DNA of 64,000 bases from Polyangium jinanense (GCF_028435365.1 NZ_JAGTJJ010000002.1:434001-498000); one strand, 5' to 3'. Positions 33,582 to 43,375 are shown, counted from the first letter of the stretch. The notes: a model not told the origin generated them from the letters alone. Program-made: numbers and translations.

Positions 33582-35411
33582 TTACCACGACTTCACGTGG
33601 CGCCGCTCCTTGATCTCCTGCGACAGCATCTCGACGAAGCCCGCGAGCGGCATCGCCTTCTGCTCCTTGATGCCGTACCTGCGCACGGTCACCGTCTGCT
33701 CCGTCTCTTCCTTGCCGCCGACGACGAGCAGGATCGGCACTTTGCGCGTCGCGCCTTCCTGGATCTTCTTGCCCATCGTGGCCGAGCTCGTGTCGAGCTC
33801 CACGCGCACGAGATCCTCGCGGAGCAGCGCCTCGATCTTCTTGCCGTACGCGAGGAACTTGTCGCTCACGGGGATGATCACGACCTGTACGGGCGCGAGC
33901 CACGTCGGGAACGCGCCGCCGAAGTGCTCGATGAGGAACGCGATGAAGCGCTCGTGCGTGCCCATCGGCGCGCGATGGATGCAGTACGGCGTCTTCTCCT
34001 TGCCGTCCTTGTCCGTGTACGCGAGCCCGAAGCGCGACGGGACCGCGAAATCGAGCTGATTCGTGGAGAGCGTGAACTCGCGGCCCGTCACCGTGACGAA
34101 CTGGAAATCCACCTTCGGCCCGTAAAACGCAGCTTCGCCGGGCGAGAGCTTGTAGTTCGCCCCCATCTCCTCGAGCGCCTCGGTCACGAGCCGCTCCGAG
34201 AGCGCCCAGTTCTCCGGATCGTCGACGTACTTCGACCCGCGCTTCGGATCCGCCGGATCCCAGAGCGACAGGCGCATGAAGTAGTTCGTCAGTCCAAACA
34301 GCGAATAGTACCGCTCATGGAGCTGCATGACCGCCTGGAACTCCTCCTTGAGCTGCTCGGGCGTCACGTAGATGTGCGCGTCGTTCATCGTCATGCCGCG
34401 CACGCGCGTGAGGCCCTGGAGCGCGCCCGCGCGCTCGAAGCGGTAGACCGAGCCGTACTCGGTGTAGCGCAGCGGCAGATCGCGGTACGAGTGCTTCTCC
34501 GAGGCGAACACCATGTGGTGGTGCGGGCAGTTCATGGGCTTCAGGTAGTACGCCTCCTCGGGCCCACCCGCGCCGCGCCCTTCCTCTTCGAGCACCATCG
34601 GCGGGTACATGCCGTCCTCGTAGAGCGGGATGTGGCCCGAGGTCTCGTAGATGCCGCGCTTCGTGATGTGCGGCGTCGCGACCTTCTTGTAGCCCGCGCG
34701 GAACTCCATCTCGTGCGCGAGCTTCTCGAGCTCGTGCCGGATCGCCGCGCCGTTCGGCAGCCAGAGCGGCAGGCCCTTGCCGATCTCGTCGCGGATCGCG
34801 TAGATGCGCAGCTCCGCCCCGAGCTTGCGGTGATCGCGCTGCCTGGCCTGCTCCACGGCCGTGACGTACTCGTCGAGCTCCGCCTTCGTGTTGAACGCGT
34901 AGCCGTAGATCCGCGTCATCATCGCGTTGCGCTCGTCGCCACGCCAGTACGCGCCCGCGAGCGAGTGCAGCTTGAAGGCGTCCGCCGGAATGTCGCTCGT
35001 CTTCGACACGTGCGGCCCTTCGCACATGTCGACGAAGCCACCGTTGGTGTAGAAACTAATTTCGCGGTGGCCCTTCTTGTTCGCGAGCTCCCGCGCGTAC
35101 TCGGCCTTGAAGGGCTCGCCCATCTGGCCTTCGATGCGCGTGAGGGCCGCGTCGAGGGGCAGGTCCTCGTGCGAGAACGTCTGCGCCGCCGCGATGATCT
35201 CGCGCATCTTCCCCTCGATCGCGGGCAGCTCCGCGTCGCTCAGCGGCTTCGGCAGGATGAAGTCGTAGTAGAAGCCGTCGTCGATCGCCGGACCGAACCC
35301 GAGCTTCGTCCCCGGGTAGAGCGTCTGGACCGCCTGCGCCATGACGTGAGCGAGCGAGTGGCGGATGCGAAACAGCTTCTCGTCCTGGGGTTTTTCTTCG
35401 ATGACGGGCAT
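33582..35411 (-). CDS. thrS: Threonyl-tRNA synthetase lacking the TGS domain
   Basis: 609 residues. The editing (N2) domain begins at once with RIRHSLAHVMAQAVQ and holds HSLAH and the YWRGD-type region. The class II core includes PMNCPHHHMVF, motif 2 RYTEYGSVYRFERAGALQGLTRVRG and motif 3 GTHERFIAFLIEHFGG. The C-terminal anticodon-binding domain is present. The N-terminal TGS domain of about 60 residues is absent, as in several other bacterial ThrRS. The start MPVIEEKPQDE is the only ATG before the editing domain; a strong hairpin lies in its leader. Confidence 0.97.
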   Translation of the reverse strand: MPVIEEKPQDEKLFRIRHSLAHVMAQAVQTLYPGTKLGFGPAIDDGFYYDFILPKPLSDAELPAIEGKMREIIAAAQTFSHEDLPLDAALTRIEGQMGEPFKAEYARELANKKGHREISFYTNGGFVDMCEGPHVSKTSDIPADAFKLHSLAGAYWRGDERNAMMTRIYGYAFNTKAELDEYVTAVEQARQRDHRKLGAELRIYAIRDEIGKGLPLWLPNGAAIRHELEKLAHEMEFRAGYKKVATPHITKRGIYETSGHIPLYEDGMYPPMVLEEEGRGAGGPEEAYYLKPMNCPHHHMVFASEKHSYRDLPLRYTEYGSVYRFERAGALQGLTRVRGMTMNDAHIYVTPEQLKEEFQAVMQLHERYYSLFGLTNYFMRLSLWDPADPKRGSKYVDDPENWALSERLVTEALEEMGANYKLSPGEAAFYGPKVDFQFVTVTGREFTLSTNQLDFAVPSRFGLAYTDKDGKEKTPYCIHRAPMGTHERFIAFLIEHFGGAFPTWLAPVQVVIIPVSDKFLAYGKKIEALLREDLVRVELDTSSATMGKKIQEGATRKVPILLVVGGKEETEQTVTVRRYGIKEQKAMPLAGFVEMLSQEIKERRHVKSW

Positions 35412-35429
35412 GGCTCGGATCTCTCGGTT

Positions 35430-35457
35430 GGGCTCGGCCTGTCCACCGGCCGAGCCC
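35430..35457 (-). promoter_or_regulatory. Hairpin in the thrS leader
   Basis: Perfect 10-bp arms GGGCTCGGCC and GGCCGAGCCC with an 8-base loop lie 19-46 bases upstream of the thrS ATG. No U-tract follows, so a simple terminator is unlikely. It could be an operator-like structure for ThrRS autoregulation or part of a leader; that is inference. The rest of the 274-base gap to yebC shows no other clear element. Confidence 0.5.
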
Positions 35458-35685
35458 TCTCGGTCGAGGTCCCGGCCAGCACAAAGCTCTTGGTTTGGGG
35501 CGCAGAACGTGAGCCACCGCGGCCCCGAAAGCAAGCGACGTCCGCCCGCGCTGGCCTGCTCCGGGTCGGAAAAACGCCCGGGGGAGCGCAAGCCGAGGTT
35601 GCCTCCGGGGGGCCACCTCGCTACCTTCCGCGCGCTTTACGGTGCGGTGCGCCCCGGGCGCACACTTTCGAGGAGCAGTGAAGGC

Positions 35686-36435
35686 ATGAGCGGCCACTCC
35701 AAATGGGCCACGATCAAGCGCAAGAAGGGCGCGCTCGACGCGAAGCGCGGCAAGCTCTTCACGAAGCTGATCAAGGAGATCACCGTCGCGGCGCGCATGG
35801 GCGGGGGCAACGTCGACGGCAACCCGCGCCTGCGCAAGGCGGTCACGGACGCGCGCAGCCAGGCGATGCCCGCCGACACGATCAAGCGGGCGATCCAGCG
35901 CGGCACCGGCGAGATCGAGGGCGTGAACTACGAGGAGATCGTCTACGAGGGCACGGGCCCCGGTGGCACGCTCTTCATCGTCGACGTGATGACGGACAAC
36001 AAGAACCGCACCGTCGCCGAGATCCGCAAGGTGTTCGAGAAGAGCAACGGCCAGATGAGTTCGGGAGGCTCGGCGGCGTGGGCCTTCGATCGCAAGGGCG
36101 TCATCACGCTCGCGAAGGACGCGGCGAACGAGGACCAGCTCATGGAGATCGCCGTGGGCGCGGGCGCCGACGACTACTCCGACCAGGGCGAGGAGTGGCA
36201 GGTGACGTGCGCCATCGAGGCCACGGACCCGGTCGTGAAGGCGCTCGAGGACGCGAAGATCGCGGTCAAGTCGAGCGGCCCTGCGTACGTCCCGAAGAAC
36301 AAGAAGCAGGTCGAGGGGCGTGACGCGGAGCTCTGCCTGAACCTCTTCGACGCGCTCGACGATCACGACGACGTGCAGAACGTCTACGCCGACTTCGACG
36401 TCTCCGAAGAAGAGCTCGCTCGCATCGCGGGCTGA
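35686..36435 (+). CDS. yebC: YebC/PmpR-family protein
   Basis: 249 residues, the usual family length. N-terminus MSGHSKWATIKRKKGALDAK, followed by GNPRLRKAVTDARSQ, YEGTGPGGTLFIVDVMTDN, and the C-terminal ALDDHDDVQNVYADFD. YebC proteins act as transcription regulators or, as shown more recently, relieve ribosome stalling on proline runs. AAGG and GAGGAG precede the ATG. Divergent from thrS. A hairpin terminator follows 10 bases after the stop. Confidence 0.97.
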   Translation: MSGHSKWATIKRKKGALDAKRGKLFTKLIKEITVAARMGGGNVDGNPRLRKAVTDARSQAMPADTIKRAIQRGTGEIEGVNYEEIVYEGTGPGGTLFIVDVMTDNKNRTVAEIRKVFEKSNGQMSSGGSAAWAFDRKGVITLAKDAANEDQLMEIAVGAGADDYSDQGEEWQVTCAIEATDPVVKALEDAKIAVKSSGPAYVPKNKKQVEGRDAELCLNLFDALDDHDDVQNVYADFDVSEEELARIAG

Positions 36436-36445
36436 GTCGAGTCCC

Positions 36446-36471
36446 GAGGGGGGACGCCTCGCGTCCCCCTC
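36446..36471 (+). terminator. Hairpin after yebC
   Basis: Arms GAGGGGGGACGC and GCGTCCCCCTC around the 3-base loop CTC, with a perfect 9-bp core. It lies 10 bases after the yebC stop. No clear T-run follows, so termination may rely on the stem alone. Confidence 0.65.
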
Positions 36472-36659
36472 TCGAGGCGAGAGCGCTCTCGCGCTCTCGC
36501 GTCCTTCGTTCGTCGCCTGTCCATCGAGCAACATTCGGACTCGAACGAGCTCTGCAACGAGCCTGGGGAAGGACCGTCTTACGGGGTCGCCCGCGTGATC
36601 GCGTGGGCTTCGATCCAACGGTTCCTGATACCCTCTGCCTTCGCATGGAAGGAGACCCC

Positions 36660-37502
36660 ATGGCTAACTTCGGCAAGCTCGTACTTTCGGTCCTCGCATT
36701 CCCTGCCTTGCTCCTTGCCTCCTCGCAGGCGCTCGCCATCGACACCCCTCCCGAGTGCGGGAAATTCGATTTCAACAAGAACGGCCTCGGCTGCGAAATC
36801 CGCGTGGAGGGCGGCTGCGAAGCCGACTGCACGTCGCTCCGGTTCACCGCCGGCTGCGAGGGCGGATGCACCGCGTCGGCGTCGACGTCGTGCACCGATA
36901 ATTGCGGCGTGAGCTGCATCGCGGAGTGCGATCCGTCGAAGCTCGATTGCATTCAGGGCTGTCACGACGAATGCGAGCAGCCGTTCATCGCGGATTGCCA
37001 GGCGAAGCACTCCGATCGTGATTGCGTGACCGACGCGAAGGCGAGCTGCACCAGCCGTTGCCGCAGCCAGTGCCAGGTCCAGCCGAGCAACTGCATCGAG
37101 CACTGCGACACGTGCTGCACGGGCGCGTGCACGGCGAACATCAACATGGATTGCGACCTCGCCTGTTACGCGAAGCTCGAAGGCGGCTGCAGGGTGCAGT
37201 GCCAGGAGCCCACGGGCGCGCTCTTCTGCAACGACCAGTACGTGTTCGCCACCGACGTGAAGTCGTGCATCAACGCCCTCATCGAGCAGGGCCTCCAGGT
37301 CGACGTCTCGGCCCAGGCGCAGGGCGAGTGCACGATCACGCTTGGCGGCGCGGATTGCTCGGGCTCGGGCGAGGCGAGCGGCCTCGGCTGCTCGGCGTCG
37401 CCGGGACAAACCGAGTCGCCGTTCGCCATGACGGGCATCGCGCTCGGCCTCGCGGCCATGGGCATCTCGGCCGCGCGGCGTCGCAATCGCAAGAACGGCT
37501 GA
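36660..37502 (+). CDS. Secreted Cys-rich protein with MYXO-CTERM-like tail
   Basis: 280 residues. A signal peptide (MANFGKLVLSVLAFPALLLA, cleaved near ALA) is followed by a region with more than 30 cysteines in C-x2-4-C spacing (CEADCTSL, CIAECDPSKLDC, CEQPFIADC). The C-terminus has a hydrophobic segment (MTGIALGLAAMGISA) and a basic RRRNRKNG tail, resembling myxobacterial surface-anchoring tails. AAGGAG is 6 bases before the ATG. Likely a disulfide-rich surface protein; no known domain recognised. Confidence 0.85.
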   Translation: MANFGKLVLSVLAFPALLLASSQALAIDTPPECGKFDFNKNGLGCEIRVEGGCEADCTSLRFTAGCEGGCTASASTSCTDNCGVSCIAECDPSKLDCIQGCHDECEQPFIADCQAKHSDRDCVTDAKASCTSRCRSQCQVQPSNCIEHCDTCCTGACTANINMDCDLACYAKLEGGCRVQCQEPTGALFCNDQYVFATDVKSCINALIEQGLQVDVSAQAQGECTITLGGADCSGSGEASGLGCSASPGQTESPFAMTGIALGLAAMGISAARRRNRKNG

Positions 37503-37566
37503 TTCACGCGTTCGATCGAAACGTGGCGAGAGGCGCTCGCGGGCCATCCGCGGGCGCCTTCGTGTT

Positions 37567-38316
37567 TCAGGGGCTCCAGATCGGGAACTCGAACACGCCC
37601 CACGTGAAGAGCGCGTGCGCGAAGAGCGCCGGCGGCAAGCGATCCATCCGCATCGCGAGCCGGCCCCACACAAGCGAATAAGCGACGCCCGCCGCGACGA
37701 GCAGCGGGTTCGGGCCCACGCGCGCATCGCCGAGCAGGAACATCGTCGGCAGGTGCGCCACGCCAAACAGCGCCGCCTGCAAAAGCCACGCGCGCAGCCA
37801 CCCGAACGACGCGAGCAAGGCGCGCTGCACGAGACCCCGCCAGACGAGCTCCTCGAGGGCCGCCACCACGAAGACCGCCCCGCCGAGCAGGTGCCGCCCC
37901 TCCGCGGCCGGATCACCAAGCGTCGCGTAGACGTGCATGATCCACGCGGCCCGCGGCGACGGCGGCGAGGTCACGAGCAGGTGCACGCCCGTCGCCACGC
38001 CGTAAAGCACCGCCGCCACGATCGCGCCGACGGTCAGATCCCCGCCGCGCGGCCGGAGCTGCTCGTCGAGCTCGCCCCGCGCGCGCAGGCGCCACACCGT
38101 GAACGCCGCGAGCGCCGTGTACACGATCACGAGCGAGCCGATCATCCACGGCGTGCCCGCGTGCTCGTCCGAGAAGGCAAACCCCACGGCGAGCGCGGTC
38201 GCCGCGGTCACGCCGCCCGCGATGAAGAGCGCCTCCCGCTTCGACGTGGGCTCCTCGGCGACCTCCTCGCCTTCGTCGACCTCGTCCGGAACGTCGTCGT
38301 CCGAAGCCTCGCTCAC
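37567..38316 (-). CDS. CPBP-family intramembrane protease-like protein
   Basis: 249 residues from a GTG that overlaps the coaBC stop (GTGA, 38313-38316). The acidic N-terminus (DEVDEGEEVAEEPTSK) is followed by about six membrane segments. The CPBP motifs EELVWRGLVQ (EExxxR) and FGVAHLPTM (FxxxH) are present, so it should be an abortive-infection/Rce1-type membrane metalloprotease. Substrate unknown. The coupling with coaBC seems positional rather than functional. Confidence 0.88.
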   Translation of the reverse strand: MSEASDDDVPDEVDEGEEVAEEPTSKREALFIAGGVTAATALAVGFAFSDEHAGTPWMIGSLVIVYTALAAFTVWRLRARGELDEQLRPRGGDLTVGAIVAAVLYGVATGVHLLVTSPPSPRAAWIMHVYATLGDPAAEGRHLLGGAVFVVAALEELVWRGLVQRALLASFGWLRAWLLQAALFGVAHLPTMFLLGDARVGPNPLLVAAGVAYSLVWGRLAMRMDRLPPALFAHALFTWGVFEFPIWSP

Positions 38317-39575
38317 CGGCACCTCTGCGCCACGCGATCGAGGATCCGATCGGCGAGATCCCGCTTCGACATCACCCCGAGCGCCTCCGCGTCGTTCGCC
38401 GTCACGATCGTCGCCCGGTTGTCCTCGCGGCCGAACGAATCCTGCGCGTGGTTCGCGACCACCATGTCCACGCGCTTCGCCTGCAGTTTGCCTCGCGCGT
38501 ACGCCACGATCCCCGCGTCGTCGGCCGTCTCCACGGCGAACCCCACGAGCACGGGCCGCGTCCCCGTCCGCGCCGCGCCCACCTCCGCGAGCAGATCCGG
38601 GTTCGGGATGAGCTTGATCTCGAGCGCCTCCGCCGATCGCTTCCGCTTCGTCGCGCTTTGCTCGGCGGGCCGATAATCGGCCACCGCGGCCGACATGATC
38701 AGCGCGTCGGCGCGCCCGAGATCCGGGCCCATCGCCTCCCAGAGCGCCTCCTTCATCGCGAGCGCGCCCCGCACGTCGACCCGCGTCACGCCCCGCGGTG
38801 TTGCGAGCGCGACCGGCCCCGCGACGAGCGTCACCGACGCGCCTCGCGACGCCGCGCGCTCTGCGACCGCAAAACCCATCTTCCCCGTCGATCGGTTGCC
38901 GAGGAACCGCACCGGATCGAGATCCTCCACCGTCGGCCCCGCCGTCACCACGATCCGGATCCCCGCGAGATCCCGCGTTTCCACCGCCGCGAGCGCCGCG
39001 TGCGCGATCTCCGCGGGATCGGCCATCCGCCCCATGCCTCGTTCGCCCGAGGCCACCTCGCCCTCCACCGGACCGATGAGCGACACGCGCCCGTCTGCCG
39101 CGAGCGTCGCCACGTTCCGTTGTGTCGCCGGATGCCCCCACATGCGCGGATGCATCGCGGGCGCCGCGAGCACGGGCCCTCGCGCGCACAGCACGAGCGC
39201 CGTCAGCAGATCATCGGCGCGGCCTGCGGCGATCCGCGCGAGGAGGTCCGCCGTCGCCGGCACGATCAGCACGAGGTCCGCGGTGCGCCCGAGCTCGACG
39301 TGTTTTTCCCCGGGGTAGCCCGGATCGAACATCTCCTCGTGCACCGGCTCGCCCGTGATGCCGGCGAGCGTTTGAGCTCCCACGAACTCGCGCGCCGATC
39401 GGGTCAGCAGCGGGATCACGCGCGCTCCTGCTTTTTTCAGCAGCCGCGCGACCTCCACGGCCTTGTAGGCGGCGATGCTCCCGCTCACGGCGAGCACGAT
39501 CGTGGGGGGGACGGACGAGGGAAGAGCGGCGAGCACGGGGCCGGAAAGGTTGCACGAAATGGGGCGAGCGTACAT
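38313..39575 (-). CDS. coaBC: Phosphopantothenoylcysteine decarboxylase/synthase
   Basis: 420 residues. The CoaC half has VSGSIAAYKAVEVARLL, HVELGRTADLVLIVPATADLLA and the APAMHPRMWGHPATQRN block. The CoaB half starts at VVTAGPTVEDLDPVRFLGNRSTGKMG and includes MSAAVADYRP and KLIPNPDLL. It carries out two steps of coenzyme A synthesis. I take the ATG at 39575 with a purine-rich GGGG upstream, since the longer frame runs into the divergent gene that starts at 39602, leaving a 26-base gap. Confidence 0.96.
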   Translation of the reverse strand: MYARPISCNLSGPVLAALPSSVPPTIVLAVSGSIAAYKAVEVARLLKKAGARVIPLLTRSAREFVGAQTLAGITGEPVHEEMFDPGYPGEKHVELGRTADLVLIVPATADLLARIAAGRADDLLTALVLCARGPVLAAPAMHPRMWGHPATQRNVATLAADGRVSLIGPVEGEVASGERGMGRMADPAEIAHAALAAVETRDLAGIRIVVTAGPTVEDLDPVRFLGNRSTGKMGFAVAERAASRGASVTLVAGPVALATPRGVTRVDVRGALAMKEALWEAMGPDLGRADALIMSAAVADYRPAEQSATKRKRSAEALEIKLIPNPDLLAEVGAARTGTRPVLVGFAVETADDAGIVAYARGKLQAKRVDMVVANHAQDSFGREDNRATIVTANDAEALGVMSKRDLADRILDRVAQRCR

Positions 39576-39601
39576 GCCCCCCGCCGCGGTAGGCTCCGGC
39601 C

Positions 39602-41470
39602 GTGTCCGACGCGCCCGAAACGACTTCGACATCCGCCGATCCACACGCCGCCCAGCAGGCGCGCAGGGACACGCTCGCGGCCGAAGCGGACGATCTCGCC
39701 CGCCGATCCGCGCGCCTCTCGGGTCTCCGCGGCCTTTTGTTTCTCGTGGCCCTCGGATCCCTCGGCTACGGGTTTTTCCGTTCGCTCCCGACGCTCGGCT
39801 GGGTCCTCGTCGCGCTCGGCTGGGCCGTCTTCATCGTCGTCGTCGCCGTGCACGGCGCGCTCGTCACGCGCGAGGCCGAGGTGCAGACGAGGCTCGGGAT
39901 CGTGGACCGTTCGCTCGCTCGCCTCGCCGGCAAGTTGCCCGAGGCGCTCCCGAACGGGCCTGCGGCCGAGCCGGGCCATCCGTATGCGATCGACCTCGAC
40001 GTCTTCGGATCCGCCTCGATCTTCCGCCTCCTCGACGAGACCCGCACCGCGCCGGGCACCACGACGCTCGCGCGCTGGATCGGCGAGCGCGCCTCGCCCA
40101 CCGAGATCGCGGCGCGACAGGAAGCCGTGCGCGAGCTCGCGGGCCTGTCTGCGTTCCGTGAAGACCTCGCCACGCTCGGCGCCTCCGCGGGCACGCGCGG
40201 CCGCCCGACCGAACCGCTCGTCGCGTGGGCCGAGGCCGAGCCCGTGCTGCGCGAGGGTTGGCCTCGTACGCTCGTGCGCGCGGCGTTCGTCCTCGTGCCC
40301 CTCACGGTGGGCTTCTTTGCGCTCTCGCAAGGCCTCGGCAGCGCGCTGCCGCCGCTCCTCCGCCGGGCGTACCTCGTGCCGTTCGTCTTGCAGGTCGTCG
40401 TCCTCTTCGTCCTCAGCGCGAAGATCCAGCCCGTGCTCGCGCAAGCCTCGTCGAAGGAGGCTCCGTTCGGCCGCTACCGCGACCTCTTCGCGCGCATCGA
40501 GGCCGAACCGCTGCGCGCGCCGCGCCTCGTCTCGCTCCGCTCCGCCTTGCTCGGCGGTGACGACGGCGCCTCGGCTTGCCGCGAGCTCGCCACGTTCGAG
40601 CGTGTCCTCGGCTTCGTCGAGCTCCGGCACTCGGGGCTCGCGCATATGCTCCTGAACCTCTTCTTGCTCTGGGACGTCTTCTGCATCGCCGCGCTCGAGC
40701 GCTTCCGCCTGCGCGCGGGGCGCCACGTGCGTGGTTGGTTCACCTCGCTCGGCGAGATCGAGGCGCTCGCGAGCCTCGGCGCGTTCGCGTACGAGCATCC
40801 GACGTTCACGTTCCCCGTCGTCGAGGAGGGCCCGCCGTGCTTCGTGGCCGAGCGGCTCGGGCATCCGCTCATCCCGGAGCGCGCGCGGCGCGACAACGAC
40901 CTCGCGATCGACGGCCCGGGCCGCGGGATGCTCGTCACTGGCTCCAACATGAGCGGCAAGAGCACGTGGCTCCGCTCGATGGGCCTCGCGGCCGTGCTCG
41001 CGCAGGCGGGGGCGCCCGTGTGCGCGCGATCCCTCCGCATGACGCCGCTCTCGGTGCGCACGAGCATGCGGATCAGCGACTCGCTCGAGCAGGGCGTCTC
41101 CCATTTTTATGCCGAGCTCGAGAAGCTCAAGTCCGTCGTCGACGCGGCGGATCACGGCGAGCCCGTCTTTTTCCTCCTCGACGAGGTCCTGCACGGAACG
41201 AACTCGCGCGAGCGTCACATCGGCGCGCGCGCCGTCGTCGTCCACCTCCTCGACAAGGGCGCGATCGGCGCCGTCACCTCGCACGACCTCGCGCTCGCGG
41301 ACCTCGCGGAGCAGACGAGCGGCCGGGTCGAGAACGTGCATTTCGAGGAGCACGTCGAGGAGGGGAAGATGACGTTCGATTACGTGCTCCGGTCCGGCGT
41401 CGTCTCGACCACGAACGCGCTCAGGCTCATGCGGCTCGTGGGGATCAACGTCGCGCTCCCCGAGGCGTGA
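39602..41470 (+). CDS. Membrane-anchored MutS-like ATPase
   Basis: 622 residues from GTG. Two pairs of hydrophobic segments (about 42-80 and 225-280) make it a predicted membrane protein, unusual for a MutS relative. The C-terminal 200 residues form a MutS ATPase: Walker A TGSNMSGKSTWLRS, FYAELEKLKSV, Walker B VFFLLDEVLHGTNSRER and the VTSHD switch. The mismatch-recognition domain of MutS and the Smr nuclease domain of MutS2 are absent. Such proteins are known in some bacteria but their role is unclear. It is divergent from coaBC. Confidence 0.87.
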   Translation: MSDAPETTSTSADPHAAQQARRDTLAAEADDLARRSARLSGLRGLLFLVALGSLGYGFFRSLPTLGWVLVALGWAVFIVVVAVHGALVTREAEVQTRLGIVDRSLARLAGKLPEALPNGPAAEPGHPYAIDLDVFGSASIFRLLDETRTAPGTTTLARWIGERASPTEIAARQEAVRELAGLSAFREDLATLGASAGTRGRPTEPLVAWAEAEPVLREGWPRTLVRAAFVLVPLTVGFFALSQGLGSALPPLLRRAYLVPFVLQVVVLFVLSAKIQPVLAQASSKEAPFGRYRDLFARIEAEPLRAPRLVSLRSALLGGDDGASACRELATFERVLGFVELRHSGLAHMLLNLFLLWDVFCIAALERFRLRAGRHVRGWFTSLGEIEALASLGAFAYEHPTFTFPVVEEGPPCFVAERLGHPLIPERARRDNDLAIDGPGRGMLVTGSNMSGKSTWLRSMGLAAVLAQAGAPVCARSLRMTPLSVRTSMRISDSLEQGVSHFYAELEKLKSVVDAADHGEPVFFLLDEVLHGTNSRERHIGARAVVVHLLDKGAIGAVTSHDLALADLAEQTSGRVENVHFEEHVEEGKMTFDYVLRSGVVSTTNALRLMRLVGINVALPEA

Positions 41471-41572
41471 CGACATTCGCCGCGGAGTTGATCCGAGGGG
41501 CCCGGATTCCGTAGAATACGCTTCCGCCTTTCCTCGCTCGGTCTCTGGGGCCGCGCCCCGAGGAGCTTCTCC

Positions 41573-43375
41573 ATGCTCAGCCGAAGACGAACCTACCTGC
41601 GCCTCGCCGCCGTGGGGCTCGTCTCGCTCTTCGCCTCCGCGCTCCCCTCGGCCTGCGCGCTCGACGTGTACGGCACGTACGACCCCGACGCGCCGTGCAC
41701 CGTCGGCGTGTCCGCGCCTTGTTACACGGGCCCGCTCGGCACGGCCGGCGTCGGGGCTTGCAAGCCGGGCACGCACGTTTGTCGTATCGATCGCACGTTC
41801 GGCGCGTGCCTCGGCGAGGTCGTCCCCCAAAAGGAGGACTGCTTCATGCCTGACGACGAGGATTGCGACGGCAAAGCTCGCGACGACGAGGAGTGCCTCT
41901 GCGCGCCCGGCGACACGTTGCCTTGCGAGACCGGGCAGCTCGGCGCGTGTGCGGAAGGCGCCCGCACGTGCACGCCCGACGGCTTCTCCTTCGGGCCCTG
42001 TCTTCCGTTCGTCTCGCCGGACCCCGAGGATTGTGCGACCGAGGCCGACGAGGATTGCGACGGCGCCACGCCCGGATGCACGGGAACCGTCGATTTTCTC
42101 GTCTCCCGCGGCGGCGCGAACGCGGACGTCGCATTCGCGGTCGCGACGAACGGAATCGTCCATGCGACGGCCGGCGTGATCGACGGCGACGTGACGTTCC
42201 GGACCGTGAACACCGGAACGTTTTACGTGGATCGGCGCGTCGCGAACCTCGACACGACGTGGAGCCTGGAAGTCCCTGCCATGGGCGGCCGTGCGGCGGC
42301 GCGTGGTGTCGCGGTCGCGGCCACGTCCGGGGACGTCATCGCGGCGGGTGAGTTCCAGGGCGCGATGGATTTCGGCAATGGCAAGACGATCACGAGCGCA
42401 GGCAATGGCGTCGATCCCTTCGTCGTCGCGGTGAGCGCGTCGGGCAACGTGCGCTGGGCGCGCGCGTTCGGGGACGAGCAAGTCCAGTTCGCGAATGCCG
42501 TCGCGGCCGGGCCGGACGGCTGGATTGCCGTCGCGGGCGAGGCCTCGGGCATGGTCAGCTTCGGCGGGAGCGCGCTCACGGCGAGTGGCGCCGACGCATT
42601 CGTGGCCATCCTCGACTCCGAGGGCAAACACATCTGGAGCCGCATCTACGGCGACGCCTCCCCGCAGGCGGCCTACAGCGTTGCGTTCACGGCCGCCGGC
42701 GACATCGTCGTGGCGGGTGAATTCGACGGATCGCTCGATCTCGGCAGCGGCGTCCTTTCCTCCGCGGGCGGCGGCGACGCCTTCGTGGCGCGGCTCTCGG
42801 GCGTGGATACGAATGCAAGGTGGAGCGTCAAGCTCGGCGATGACGCGTTCCTGCAGCGCGCCTATGCGGTCGCGGTTGGCCCCTCGGACGAGATTGCGGT
42901 GACCGGGACCTTCGCCGGATCGATCACGATCTCCGGCACGACCCTCACCAGCGCGACGTCGGTGGACGCATTCCTCCTCGTCTTCGAGCCCGAAGGCGCG
43001 CTCCGTTTCGCGAAAAAGCTCGGCGACGCGACCGGCGGCGATCAGATCGGCGCGGGCGTCGCGTTCGACGCGGCCGGCAACGTCGTCGTGACCGGCAGCT
43101 TCGATGGATCCATCGATTTCGGCGCTGGCGCGATCCCCTCCGCGGGGACGGCCGACGTGTTCGTTGCGAAATACGCTTCGGCCGACGGCGCGCTCCTCTG
43201 GGCGAGGACGGCAGGTGACGCCGAGGCGCAGCGCGGCTTTGGCATCGCGGCCCTCCCGGATTCGAGGATGCTCCTCTCGGGCGGATTTGCTGGCACGATC
43301 GATTTCAACGCCCCGGCCGCGCCGCTCGTGAGCCAGGGCCTGCTCGACGTGTTCGTGGCGCGCCTCGAGCCCTGA
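41573..43375 (+). CDS. Secreted metal-binding and repeat (SBBP-like) protein
   Basis: 600 residues. Signal peptide ending in LPSACALDVY is consistent with a lipoprotein (SAC). Residues 50-160 carry Cys- and Asp-rich modules including two DEDCDG motifs, probable metal-binding MopE-like modules of myxobacterial proteins. Residues 165-600 are about ten 45-residue repeats with patterns AFGDEQVQFANAVAAGPDG and VAGEFDGSLDLG, likely a beta-propeller. GAGGAG is positioned just before the ATG, inside a small GGAG-CTT-CTCC hairpin. Extracellular and of unknown role. Confidence 0.85.
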   Translation: MLSRRRTYLRLAAVGLVSLFASALPSACALDVYGTYDPDAPCTVGVSAPCYTGPLGTAGVGACKPGTHVCRIDRTFGACLGEVVPQKEDCFMPDDEDCDGKARDDEECLCAPGDTLPCETGQLGACAEGARTCTPDGFSFGPCLPFVSPDPEDCATEADEDCDGATPGCTGTVDFLVSRGGANADVAFAVATNGIVHATAGVIDGDVTFRTVNTGTFYVDRRVANLDTTWSLEVPAMGGRAAARGVAVAATSGDVIAAGEFQGAMDFGNGKTITSAGNGVDPFVVAVSASGNVRWARAFGDEQVQFANAVAAGPDGWIAVAGEASGMVSFGGSALTASGADAFVAILDSEGKHIWSRIYGDASPQAAYSVAFTAAGDIVVAGEFDGSLDLGSGVLSSAGGGDAFVARLSGVDTNARWSVKLGDDAFLQRAYAVAVGPSDEIAVTGTFAGSITISGTTLTSATSVDAFLLVFEPEGALRFAKKLGDATGGDQIGAGVAFDAAGNVVVTGSFDGSIDFGAGAIPSAGTADVFVAKYASADGALLWARTAGDAEAQRGFGIAALPDSRMLLSGGFAGTIDFNAPAAPLVSQGLLDVFVARLEP

